From JAIOPA01 sp964655175 (GTDB lineage: Bacteria; Eisenbacteria; RBG-16-71-46): a stretch of DNA of 64,000 nucleotides. The notes beneath the pieces are model-generated. The model did no database searches. It was not told the origin of the DNA and saw only the letters and a list, made by a program, of their open reading frames with translations. Location: NCBI GenBank assembly GCA_964655175.1, contig CAZZLY010000001.1:62001-126000 (forward strand), read 5' to 3'. This document shows, in pieces, positions 52,599-61,897 of the stretch. The translations under genes and the position numbers were made by a program. Position 1 is the first letter of the stretch, and each line of letters begins with the position of its first letter.

Positions 52599-54576
52599 TC
52601 GCATCGGGGTCCTGCTCGGGGCCCTGATCCTCGCACTCGCCCTGCTGTTCCCCGGGATCGCGTCCGCACAGGGCGGCGGGGAACTGCCGGATCAGTTGCG
52701 CGTGATCGCGGGGGTGCGCTTCGAGGGCGTGCGACACCTGCGCGTCAAGGACCTGCGCGCGGCGAACCTCAAGACGCGCCGTCCGTCGCGTCTGCCGTGG
52801 GTGGGGCGCCCCTCGCTGCGGCTCGACTACCTGCGTGCCGACACGGCGACGATCGTGGCGACCTATCGGCACTACGGTTTCCTCGATGCCCGCGCGAGCT
52901 GGCGGTTCGAGACCACGCGTGACCCCGAGGCCGTGCGCATCGTGTTCGTCGTCGACGAGGGCCCGAGGTCCCGCATCGCCTCGGTGGCGCTCGACGGCGT
53001 GACCGAGTTCCACGACCGCGAGCTGCGTCGCGTCCTGCTCGCGCGCGTGGGGGAGCCGTTCGACCCCGCGTTCCTACCGCTCGACACGCTGCGTCTGAGC
53101 TCGATGTACCAGGAGCGCGGACGTCGCCCGCACACGGCACCGACCGCGGCCCGCGGCGATTCGGATTCGACGCAGGTCGCGGTCCGCTACCTCATCACGG
53201 AGGGGCCCCGGTACCGCATCGGCCGCATCGACATCGAGAGCAACGGGTCGTTGCGTGAATCGCTCGCGCGGCGCGAACTCCTGTTCCACACCGGCGATCT
53301 GTATCGCCGCACCCGACTCGAGGAGTCGGTGCAGCGCCTCTACGACACCGGGCTCTACAGTCAGGTGCAGGTCTCGACCGTGCCCGACACGACGGAGGCC
53401 ACGTTGGGTCTGGCGCTGCGTGTCGCCGAACGGCGGCCGCGTTGGGTGGACCTGGGCATCGGATCGGGCACGGCCGAGCTGTTCCGATTCACCGGTGAGT
53501 GGGGACATCGCAACCTCGACACGCGCGCCCTGCGGGGGTCGCTCGCGGGCGAGTTGTCGATCGATCGCCAGCGGCGCGACGCCACCTCCGACGTCAAGGT
53601 GCTGCGCACGCGTACGCTGCGCACGAGCGCCAATCTGGTCGAGCCGTGGCTGTTGGGACTCCGGCTGCAGGGGCAGGCGTCCCTGTTCTACGAGCAGTCC
53701 AACGATGATCGCGATTTCCGTTTCCTGCACCGCCGCGACAGCCGTGGCGTCGAACTGGCGCTCGTGCGCGAGTTCTCGCGGTTGTTCCGCGGCAGCGTGA
53801 CCGGTCACTTCGCGCAGGTGCATCAGAGCTACGACATCTTCCTGGACACCGACGAGGCCACGCGCGATTCGCTGGCGCAGGTGCTGCCCAGCTACTTCGA
53901 CAACGCGGTCGGGCTGGCGCTGACGCGTGACACCCGCGACGACCGGGTCACCCCCAATCGGGGTTCGATCCAGACGCTGCTCGGCGAGGTCGCGGGTGGT
54001 CCGCTGCGTGGGGCGAGCAGCTACCAGAAGATCCAATTCGTCTCGAGCTGGTACAGCCCGCGGTCCAACGGCACGCAGTGGGCGTTCCGTTTCATGGGCG
54101 GCGTCATGTCGCCGGTCGGCACGCCGTCGGAGGCGTTCTCGCCCGGTGCGGTGGACGCGCAGGTGGCGCGCGTCCCCAAGGAACGTCGGTTCTTCGTGGG
54201 CGGCGTGAACAGTCTGCGCGGCTTCGGTGAGAACTCGATCACCGGTGACGGTGGTCTCGCGATGCTGCTCGCGAACCTCGAATGGCGCATCCCCTTGCGC
54301 GGCCCGCTCGGCCTCGAGGCGTTCGTCGACGCCGGTAACGTCTGGTCGCGGCCGACGCAGGTGCGGCTCTCGAACTTCGTCGCCCCGTGGGACGCGCGTC
54401 GTGGGCGCCCCGGCGATCTGCGCTACAGCTACGGTGTCGGTGCGCGATTCATGCTGCCGTTCGGACCGCTGCGCATGGATCTCGCGTGGAGCCAGCACCC
54501 CGAGTTCTCGAGCGGCAAGGTGTTCGGCCGCCGCCAGCCGTTCGTGTACCAGTTCGCCATCGGCCCGAGCTTCTGA
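52579..54576 (+). CDS. BamA/TamA-family outer membrane assembly protein
   Basis: The 665-residue Omp85 protein inserts or exports outer-membrane proteins. After a signal peptide (LLGALILALALLFPGIASAQ) come about three POTRA domains (residues 40-282) and a 16-strand barrel with the conserved loop motif FVGGVNSLRGFG and a C-terminal Phe. Position behind rseP is typical of bamA, but three POTRA domains and tamB downstream fit TamA. TTG 52579 follows GGGAGAG; ATG 52543 is an alternative. Confidence 0.88.
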   Translation: MRHRPTDRIGVLLGALILALALLFPGIASAQGGGELPDQLRVIAGVRFEGVRHLRVKDLRAANLKTRRPSRLPWVGRPSLRLDYLRADTATIVATYRHYGFLDARASWRFETTRDPEAVRIVFVVDEGPRSRIASVALDGVTEFHDRELRRVLLARVGEPFDPAFLPLDTLRLSSMYQERGRRPHTAPTAARGDSDSTQVAVRYLITEGPRYRIGRIDIESNGSLRESLARRELLFHTGDLYRRTRLEESVQRLYDTGLYSQVQVSTVPDTTEATLGLALRVAERRPRWVDLGIGSGTAELFRFTGEWGHRNLDTRALRGSLAGELSIDRQRRDATSDVKVLRTRTLRTSANLVEPWLLGLRLQGQASLFYEQSNDDRDFRFLHRRDSRGVELALVREFSRLFRGSVTGHFAQVHQSYDIFLDTDEATRDSLAQVLPSYFDNAVGLALTRDTRDDRVTPNRGSIQTLLGEVAGGPLRGASSYQKIQFVSSWYSPRSNGTQWAFRFMGGVMSPVGTPSEAFSPGAVDAQVARVPKERRFFVGGVNSLRGFGENSITGDGGLAMLLANLEWRIPLRGPLGLEAFVDAGNVWSRPTQVRLSNFVAPWDARRGRPGDLRYSYGVGARFMLPFGPLRMDLAWSQHPEFSSGKVFGRRQPFVYQFAIGPSF

Positions 54577-54577
54577 C

Positions 54578-57500
54578 ATGAGCGACGACACCCCGACCCC
54601 GACCCCGAACCCGAATCCGAACCCGGATCCCGCGCCGAACGACGAGCCCCACGGGGTCGTCGAGACGTTGCGCGAGGAGATCACGGAGGCGGTCGAACAC
54701 GTCCCGCAGCCCATTCGCTGGACGGTCGGGAAGTTGTTCCGACTCGCGGGACTCATCACCGCCGGTGTGCTCCTGCTGGCGCTCGTGAGCACGGTCCTGT
54801 ACTTCATGAACCGCACCGAGCTCGTGGCGCGCGAGATCACGCTGCTGCTCAATCGCACGCTCAAGGATCACAGCGACGTCGTGCTCGACCTGCGGGACAT
54901 CCGCGGCAACCCGTTCACGGGCTTCCGTGCGATCGAGCCGCGCGTGCGGTTCACCGATGGCTCGCCGCTGCTGGCCGCGACCGAGATGCGGGTCAACTAC
55001 TCGGCGTGGAGCCTGATCACCGGGGGCGACGGCAGCCTCGAGGTCGTGCTCGAGCGACCCCGCGTGCAGCTTCGCGGCCCGGACGGGGGCTGGCGTCTGC
55101 CCAGCTGGCATGGCGCCGAGCGTGCGCCCTCGGCGCAGCCCGCCCGTGCGCTGCAGGTGCGTCTGCACGTGCGCGGGGCGGAACTCATCGCGCCCTCGCC
55201 CTGCGACACGGTGCGCGGGGTGGAGTTCGACGTCATCGCCAACACGGGCAGTGAGACGCGGATCAGCCTGCAGCACATGCGTTATCAGCAGGGTCCGTGG
55301 CACACCCGGCTGCAGGAGTTGAACGCCGATCTGGTCGCCGATCGCAAGGGCGTGCGCCTGCGGGTCGGGGAACTGCGCACGGGGGACGTCGAGTTGCGCG
55401 CCGAGGCCTCGTGGGCCCATGCCGATTCGATCAAGCACGTCCACCTGACCCTGGGGCGGGTCCGTTTCGCGTGGCTCGCCGAGGTGTTCGACAACAAGAC
55501 CTTCGCCGTGCCGGGCGAGGGCGCGTTCGTGGTCGACGCGAAGGGCGACGAGGACTGGACCGGTCGCTTCCGCACGACGCTCTCGTGGGACGGTCTGCCC
55601 GCCGAGGGGTCGGGGCTCGCGTCGTGGGCGCACGGCGAGCTGCGGCTGGATTCGCTGCTGGCGCGGTCCGATGCCGGCGACGTGCGTGGTTCGCTGCGCT
55701 GGGCCGAGTCGGGGTGGGAGATCCGGGCCGCGGTCGAGGACGCCGATCCCTCGGATTGGCACCTCCTGCATCTCGACGGTTGGCCGGCCGGCAGTCTGAA
55801 CGGGCAGGTGCGTTACACCGAGGACACGCGCGTGAAGGATCGTGCGGTGGGTCTGCTCGTGGCCGAACTCGGACCGTCCGAACTCATGGGTTGGCGCGTG
55901 GACAGTGCCATGGTGCGCGTGGACCTGCCGCCCTCGAAGGCCGATTCGTTCCAGGTCGTGGGGCTGCGGCGAGGCGGGCGCTTCACGTTGCGCGGTGGCA
56001 GCCATGCCAAGGGCTGGGGTGGTGTCTACACGATCCGCGAACTGCCTCTCGAGGAGTGGCCGGACGGTCGTGCGACCGGGCTCACGGGCATGCTCGAGCG
56101 CGGCGAGGGCACGATCGAGGACCGCGACGGGCAGCTGCGCGTCACCGGCGATCTCGAGGGCCGTGGGACGCATTGGGCGTCGGCGTCGTTCGCGCGTTGG
56201 TCGCTGGCGAACCTCGAGGGGCGCATGTTGCCGACCCCCGATCTCGCGGCCGATGCCTCGGTCGAGGACGGGTTCTTCACCGGGCTCCATCTCGATCGCG
56301 CGTCCGGTCCCATCGTGCTCGGCGAGCAGCTCGTGCGTTTCGAGCCGCTCACCGTCGAGGCCGGGGACACCACCGTGGTGCTGCGCGGCGTGGCGACCTA
56401 CGACGAGAAGAACTGGGCCATGACGCTGAGCCACGCCGAACTCTCGAGCCGGCAGTTCCATTTCGTGGCCGATCCGCCGCTGCGTCTGGCCGGCGATGCG
56501 CAGGGGACGATCATGGAGCGCGTCATCGCCGAGGACCGTGGCGCCCGCATCGAGGCCCACGGGCGCTGGGCGGCTCCCGGCGGTCCCTACGACTTCCGCT
56601 TCACCGGGCGCGGGCTCGATCTATCGCGCGTCGGCATGGATCCGGAACTCGGCCTCGGCGGACGGGCCGACGTGGACCTGACCGTGACCGGGCGTTCGGG
56701 GCGTCCCGATTGGCGTTTCGAGGCCCGCACGCACGCGCCCGCGTTCGGGGGGCACGTCGCGGACTCCCTGGCGCTGACGCTGCACGGCGGGCCGCATCGT
56801 CTGGAGCTCGAGGATGGCGTGTTCCGTCTGGGCCGGGGGACCGTACGTGCCTCGTTGCTCGTGGACCGCGCGGGCCACGCGTTCCCGGACTCGCTCTCGC
56901 CGACCGCGGTCGTGCGTTGGTTGCAGGACGCGGGGGAATGGCGGGGGCAGGCGACCGCGGATGCCCTGCCGCTCGGCCGCATCACCGGGATCGTGGCCGA
57001 GGCGAAGGGCTGGGATGGGAACCTGTTCGGTTCGATCGCGTTGTCCGGGCGACCGTCGGCCCCGATCGTCGAGGTGCGCACCCAGGCCGATCAGTTCGGC
57101 TGGCGCGACATCCGCACCGATTACCTGACCGTGAAGGCGCACTACGAGGACGGGCGGCTCGAGGTGCAGGACGCCCGTGCGCGCATGCGTGACGTGGAGT
57201 CGCGCGCGAACCTGTCGGTGCCGCTGCGGATCGCGCTCGGTCGCGAGACGGTCGTGCCCGATGAGCCGCTGCGGGGGCGTGTCGACATCCCGTCGGGCGA
57301 TCTCAAGGTGCTGCCCATGATGGTGCCGCAGCTGCAGTACGCGCGCGGACGCTTCGAGCTCGCGGCCGAAGTGGGGGGCACGGCACGGGCCCCCCGGCTC
57401 GCCGGCAAGGGACGCATCCGGGACGGCGTCGTGCGGCCGGTCAATCGCAGCGAGGTCATCGAGGGGCTGTACGCCGATCTGCACTTCGATCAGGACCGCA

Positions 57501-58630
57501 TCACGCTCGACACGCTCTCGGCGCGTCAGGGGCGCACCGGTCGGCTGTGGTCGCGCGGGGTCGTCAACCTCGAGGGCGCGCTGCCGCGCAACTACCGCTT
57601 CGATCTCGGTATGCGCAACTTCGCCGCGTCCGAGGAGGGCATGTACGCCGTGCTCTTCGATGGCGACTTCGTGGTGAGCGACGGTCCCAAGCTGGCCGGC
57701 GAGCCGGCGCCTTACGTGACCGGGCGCGCCCGGCTCAAGAAGGGCGTCGTCGAGTTCGACTTCGCCAACCAGAGCGAGGTTCAGCGTCGCGCCGCCACGA
57801 CGCAGCCGCTGTTCTGGACCTATCGCATCAAGGCCGATGCCAAGAGCAACATGCGCTGGCGCACGCAGGATGCCGACATGGAGTTCGACTGCGACGTCGA
57901 TCTGCAGCAGACGGCCGACTCGCTGCTCATCTACGGCGAGATGCACCTGCTGCGCGGGCAGTACTGGTTCCTGGGCAGTCGCTTCCGCATGTCGCGGGCC
58001 GACCTCGTGTTCGACAACCAGCAGGGGGTCGATCCGCTCGTGGACATCGCGGCCGAGACGCGCCTGCCGTCGGCGCCGGGCGCGCCGCTCGAGACGATCA
58101 CCGCCCAGCTCACGGGACGGGCGAGCAAGCCGGTCATCCTGCTCACGAGTTCCGCCAACTCGGACCAGCGGACCATCCTCGCGGCCATCACGCGCGGTGC
58201 GGTCACCGACGAGCAGGATCGCGTCTCCGTCTCGAGTCCGCTCGACAACTACGTCACCCGGCAGCTCAACGCGCAGCTGAGCGCCAGCCTGTCGCAGTTC
58301 TTCCGCGGTGCCATCGACGAGTGGGAGCTGCGCCGCGATCGCGGTGGCCTGCTCACCGGCGAGGGCGGCATCGTCGTCGGAGTGGGTTCGCAGGTCACCA
58401 ACAACCTCGCGTTCCGGTACCGGCAGCGACTGCCCATGAACGAGCGCCCGGTCAATTACGGGCGTGTCGATCCGACCGACCTGTTCGACCAGAACATCGA
58501 GGCGGAGTACCGCCTCAATCGCTTCATCTACTTCACGAGCGGTGTCTCGCGGCGACACATCGGGCAGGGTGGGCCGACGCCCATCAACACCGATTACAAC
58601 GTCAATCTCAAGGCGCGCTGGGAGTACTGA
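54578..58630 (+). CDS. tamB: Translocation/assembly module protein TamB
   Basis: The 1350-residue protein spans the periplasm and is thought to carry phospholipids between membranes or help barrel assembly. A low-complexity start (TPTPTPNPNPNPDPAP) is followed by one membrane helix (LFRLAGLITAGVLLLALVSTVLYF). A very long beta-rich AsmA/DUF490 body comes next. The C-terminal TamB domain has LETITAQLTGRASKPVILL, RTILAAITRGAV and the final strand LKARWEY. It starts one base after the TamA-like stop, which supports a TamA-TamB pair. Confidence 0.88.
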   Translation: MSDDTPTPTPNPNPNPDPAPNDEPHGVVETLREEITEAVEHVPQPIRWTVGKLFRLAGLITAGVLLLALVSTVLYFMNRTELVAREITLLLNRTLKDHSDVVLDLRDIRGNPFTGFRAIEPRVRFTDGSPLLAATEMRVNYSAWSLITGGDGSLEVVLERPRVQLRGPDGGWRLPSWHGAERAPSAQPARALQVRLHVRGAELIAPSPCDTVRGVEFDVIANTGSETRISLQHMRYQQGPWHTRLQELNADLVADRKGVRLRVGELRTGDVELRAEASWAHADSIKHVHLTLGRVRFAWLAEVFDNKTFAVPGEGAFVVDAKGDEDWTGRFRTTLSWDGLPAEGSGLASWAHGELRLDSLLARSDAGDVRGSLRWAESGWEIRAAVEDADPSDWHLLHLDGWPAGSLNGQVRYTEDTRVKDRAVGLLVAELGPSELMGWRVDSAMVRVDLPPSKADSFQVVGLRRGGRFTLRGGSHAKGWGGVYTIRELPLEEWPDGRATGLTGMLERGEGTIEDRDGQLRVTGDLEGRGTHWASASFARWSLANLEGRMLPTPDLAADASVEDGFFTGLHLDRASGPIVLGEQLVRFEPLTVEAGDTTVVLRGVATYDEKNWAMTLSHAELSSRQFHFVADPPLRLAGDAQGTIMERVIAEDRGARIEAHGRWAAPGGPYDFRFTGRGLDLSRVGMDPELGLGGRADVDLTVTGRSGRPDWRFEARTHAPAFGGHVADSLALTLHGGPHRLELEDGVFRLGRGTVRASLLVDRAGHAFPDSLSPTAVVRWLQDAGEWRGQATADALPLGRITGIVAEAKGWDGNLFGSIALSGRPSAPIVEVRTQADQFGWRDIRTDYLTVKAHYEDGRLEVQDARARMRDVESRANLSVPLRIALGRETVVPDEPLRGRVDIPSGDLKVLPMMVPQLQYARGRFELAAEVGGTARAPRLAGKGRIRDGVVRPVNRSEVIEGLYADLHFDQDRITLDTLSARQGRTGRLWSRGVVNLEGALPRNYRFDLGMRNFAASEEGMYAVLFDGDFVVSDGPKLAGEPAPYVTGRARLKKGVVEFDFANQSEVQRRAATTQPLFWTYRIKADAKSNMRWRTQDADMEFDCDVDLQQTADSLLIYGEMHLLRGQYWFLGSRFRMSRADLVFDNQQGVDPLVDIAAETRLPSAPGAPLETITAQLTGRASKPVILLTSSANSDQRTILAAITRGAVTDEQDRVSVSSPLDNYVTRQLNAQLSASLSQFFRGAIDEWELRRDRGGLLTGEGGIVVGVGSQVTNNLAFRYRQRLPMNERPVNYGRVDPTDLFDQNIEAEYRLNRFIYFTSGVSRRHIGQGGPTPINTDYNVNLKARWEY

Positions 58631-58667
58631 GTCGGGGACAGCGGGAACGACCGCCACCTCGACGGTG

Positions 58668-58673
58668 TAGACT
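58668..58673 (+). promoter_or_regulatory. Possible -10 box for the peptidase-barrel gene
   Basis: TAGACT, the same -10 as for rpsU and recJ, lies 48 bases before the ATG at 58722. No convincing -35 stands 17 bases upstream (GAACGA). The rest of the 91-base interval holds nothing recognisable. Confidence 0.35.
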
Positions 58674-58721
58674 GGTGGAGTCGCGAGGGTCGTGGTGGAC
58701 CGGGAAGAAAGGACCTGCGGG

Positions 58722-61700
58722 ATGTCACGTCGAGGGTGGAGCGCCATGCGGTTGGTGGGGGCGCTGCTGTGCTCGTGTCTGGCGACGGTCGCCCATGCCC
58801 AGTACTTCGGCCAGAACAAGGTCCAGTACCGGGACCACGACTGGAAGACGATCCGCTCGGATCACTTCGAGGTGTTCTTCGACGCCGGTGCCGACAGTCT
58901 GGCCATGCGCACGCTGGATCTGTCCGAGAAGACCCAGGCGCTGTTCCAGACCCGCACCGGGCACCGCCTCAGCAAGCGCATCCCGATCATCCTGTACGCC
59001 TCGCACCAGGAGTTCGCGCAGACCAACATCACCAGCGAACTCATCGATGGCTCCACGGGCGGCTTCACGGAGGCCCTGCGCGACCGGGTCGTGGTGCCGT
59101 TCTCGGGATCCTACGAGGACTTCCGCCACGTCCTCGTGCACGAACTCGTGCACGCGTTCCAGTTCGACATCTTCTACAACTCCCCCGGGGTCTCGCTGCT
59201 CTCGGGGCAGGGCTTGTTCGGGGTGCCGCTCTGGTTCGCCGAGGGCATGGCCGAGTACTTCTCGCTCGGCATGGAGCCGAACGCCGAGATGTACGTGCGC
59301 GATGGCACCCTGACGGGGTATCTGCCGCCGCTCGAGTACGCGGGCGGTTACCTCGTCTACAAGATGGGCCAGTCCGCCCTCCAGCACCTGATCGAACGCT
59401 ATGGCGAGGACCGCTTCCGCGAGGTGCTCAAGCGCGTGCGGCAGCAGCGCAACTTCGAGCGCGCCTTCCAGCGCACCTATGGCATGTCGACGCGGCGCTT
59501 CGACGAGCAGTGGCGCGAACACCTGCGCAAGACCTATTGGCCCACGGTGGCGCACCTCGACCACCCGGAGCGGTTCGCACGCCGGCTCACCGATCATCGT
59601 CGGGACGAGAGCGTGCTCAACTTCTGGCCCTCGATCTCGCCGGACGGCGACCGCGTCGCCTACTTCAGCGATCGCCGGCAGTACAACGACGTGTACGTGA
59701 TGTCGGCCTTCGACGGCCGGGTGCTCAAGCGCGTCCTGCGTGCCGAGCGCAACGTCATGTTCGAGGCCATCCCGCTGCTGCGCACCTCGATCGCATGGTC
59801 GCCCGAGGGCGATCGTCTGGCGCTCGTGGCCTCGAGCGGGGGACGGGACCGCCTCTACGTGGTGGACGCCGACGATGGTCGTCTGCTCCAGCAGTTCGAG
59901 ATCCCGGCGTCCGAACTGTCGTTCCCGGCCTGGTCGCCGGTGTCGGACTCCATCGTCGTGTCGGGCCTTTCGGGCGGGCGCTCCGACCTGTATCTGGTGG
60001 ATGCCAAGACGAGCCGGGTCGAGCGGCTGACGAACGACGCCTGGGACGAGAAGGAACCCACGTGGTCGCCGGACGGCCGCCAGCTGGCGTTCGCCTCGGA
60101 TCGGCTGGCCCCGGTGGTGCTGGAACCCCTCAAGCGCCGCGACGGGTTCGGACGCTACGGTCTGTATTCGATGGACGTGGCCTCGCGCGAGATCCACTTC
60201 ATCCTCGACACCTTCGGGGAGGACCACGCGCCGGCGTGGTCGCCGGATGGCCGCAAGTTGGCGTTCATCACCGACGCGTCGGGCGCCTCGAACCTCGCGC
60301 TCTACGACCTCGACGACAGCACGATCACGCAGCTGACCGACCTGACCGGCGGCGTCATGTCGCTGTCGTGGTCGCGGCGCAACGACCGGCTCGTGTTCGC
60401 GGCCTTCGATCGCGGCGGCTACGACCTGTTCGCGGTGCAGGAGCCGCTCACCTCCTCGAGCATGCTGCAGCGCCTCAAGCAGCACGTTCCCATGGCCGTG
60501 ACCCCGCTCGCCGTCGCGCCGCTCGAGGTCGAACGGGTCGCCCACGAGGCTCGCGGTCGCGGGGCGCTCCTGGGTAATTGGCCCGATTCGACCACCACGC
60601 CGGACACGACCACCGCGATGGGCGGGCGTCGAGGACGCGCCGGGCGCGGCGCGGATCCGATGCTGGGCGAGATGCCGCTGTGGGGCTCGCGCGGCGGCTA
60701 TCCGCAGCCCCTCGCCGACGTGGGTGCGGACACGGCGCGTGCGGCGGAGCCCGTGCTCACGCCCCTGCTCGATCGCGGGGGCGCGTTCGCGCTCTCGGAT
60801 TCCGTCCTCGGACAGGAGCCGCGGCCCTACCGGTGGAGGCTCGCGCCCGAAGCGGTGCAGGTCGGCGCGATCGCCGCGAGCAGCTTCGGATTCGCGGGTT
60901 CGACGCAGTTGGTGTTCAGCGATTTCCTGGGTGACCACAGCCTGTATCTGGCCGGCGACGTGTTCTCCAACTCGATCTCCGACGCCAACGTGATCGGCAT
61001 CTACAGTGTGCTGCCTCGCCGCACCGACTGGAGCGTGGGCGCGTTCCACCTCAAGAACTACTACCAGTCGCGCGTCACCACGCTCGGCGAGCAGCTCTCG
61101 GGCGCCAAGCTGTTCTCGGAGCGGTCCTTCGGCGCGCTCGGGGGCCTGAGCCATCCGTTCGATCGCTTCCGTCGCGTCGAGATGCAGTTCACGCAGATGT
61201 TCGTGGACCTGCAGTTCTACGAGGAGCGTCCGAACGGCGATTTCGTGCGCACGACGCGCGACTATCGGGCCGTGTCGTCCCCGTCCGTGTCGCTGGTCGG
61301 TGACAACTCCCTCTTCGGCGAGTTCGGCCCCGTCAACGGGGGCCGTTGGAACCTCACGTACAGCCCGGCGTTCGCGCTGTTCCCCAAGAGCCTCGCGTAC
61401 CACACGGTCACGTTCGACCGCCGCCGCTACGTCGATCTGACGCACGGTTACTCGCTCGGCGTGCGGACCTTGGCGGGGGTGAGCACGGGCCGTGACGCGC
61501 AGGCCTTCCGCGTGGGCGGGTACTCGACGATCCGGGGGTACCGCGATTTCGACCTCATCGGGACGCGCCTGCTCATGGGCAACGTCGAGCTTCGCTTCCC
61601 GTTCATCGACCAGCTGGGCATCGTGGGCCCGCTGCCGCTCGGCACGCTGCGTCTGCGTGGCGCGCTGTTCGCGGATCTCGGGGCGATCTGGGACCGCGGG

Positions 61701-61883
61701 GAGAGTCCGAGGTTCTGGGTGAATCGCAACGGCCGCCGTCTGCAGGACCCGTACTTCAGCTTCGGCACCGGCATCCGCTCGTGGTTGTTCGGCCTGCCCA
61801 TGAAGCTCGACGTCGCCTGGGCGAGCGACCTGCAGGATGCGCGCCGTCCGCGCTGGCACTTCAGCATCGGACCCGAGTTCTAG
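58722..61883 (+). CDS. Secreted metallopeptidase, beta-propeller and outer-membrane barrel fusion
   Basis: The 1053-residue protein has four parts. A signal peptide (LVGALLCSCLATVAHAQ). A gluzincin-like peptidase domain with H140, E141 and H144 of HELVH and a third ligand E174 in FAEGMAEYFS. A TolB/PD40-type propeller (about 290-590) with repeated WSPDGRKLAF-like units. A C-terminal barrel similar to BamA surface antigens (RGYRDFDLIGTRLLMGNVELRFPF in adjoining pieces), ending GPEF. AAAGGA precedes ATG 58722. It could be an outer-membrane-anchored protease; the orientation of the peptidase is not clear. Similar fusions occur in FCB genomes. Confidence 0.85.
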   Translation: MSRRGWSAMRLVGALLCSCLATVAHAQYFGQNKVQYRDHDWKTIRSDHFEVFFDAGADSLAMRTLDLSEKTQALFQTRTGHRLSKRIPIILYASHQEFAQTNITSELIDGSTGGFTEALRDRVVVPFSGSYEDFRHVLVHELVHAFQFDIFYNSPGVSLLSGQGLFGVPLWFAEGMAEYFSLGMEPNAEMYVRDGTLTGYLPPLEYAGGYLVYKMGQSALQHLIERYGEDRFREVLKRVRQQRNFERAFQRTYGMSTRRFDEQWREHLRKTYWPTVAHLDHPERFARRLTDHRRDESVLNFWPSISPDGDRVAYFSDRRQYNDVYVMSAFDGRVLKRVLRAERNVMFEAIPLLRTSIAWSPEGDRLALVASSGGRDRLYVVDADDGRLLQQFEIPASELSFPAWSPVSDSIVVSGLSGGRSDLYLVDAKTSRVERLTNDAWDEKEPTWSPDGRQLAFASDRLAPVVLEPLKRRDGFGRYGLYSMDVASREIHFILDTFGEDHAPAWSPDGRKLAFITDASGASNLALYDLDDSTITQLTDLTGGVMSLSWSRRNDRLVFAAFDRGGYDLFAVQEPLTSSSMLQRLKQHVPMAVTPLAVAPLEVERVAHEARGRGALLGNWPDSTTTPDTTTAMGGRRGRAGRGADPMLGEMPLWGSRGGYPQPLADVGADTARAAEPVLTPLLDRGGAFALSDSVLGQEPRPYRWRLAPEAVQVGAIAASSFGFAGSTQLVFSDFLGDHSLYLAGDVFSNSISDANVIGIYSVLPRRTDWSVGAFHLKNYYQSRVTTLGEQLSGAKLFSERSFGALGGLSHPFDRFRRVEMQFTQMFVDLQFYEERPNGDFVRTTRDYRAVSSPSVSLVGDNSLFGEFGPVNGGRWNLTYSPAFALFPKSLAYHTVTFDRRRYVDLTHGYSLGVRTLAGVSTGRDAQAFRVGGYSTIRGYRDFDLIGTRLLMGNVELRFPFIDQLGIVGPLPLGTLRLRGALFADLGAIWDRGESPRFWVNRNGRRLQDPYFSFGTGIRSWLFGLPMKLDVAWASDLQDARRPRWHFSIGPEF

Positions 61884-61897
61884 GAGGTCGCGAGCGC

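Noticed and set aside
54590..54640. Repeat array (Pro-Thr/Pro-Asn codons) at the start of tamB
   Set aside because: It is a short in-frame low-complexity segment and not a CRISPR or mobile repeat.
56621..61859. Long minus-strand open frames opposite tamB and the peptidase-barrel gene
   Set aside because: His/Arg/Glu-rich antisense frames opposite well-supported genes.
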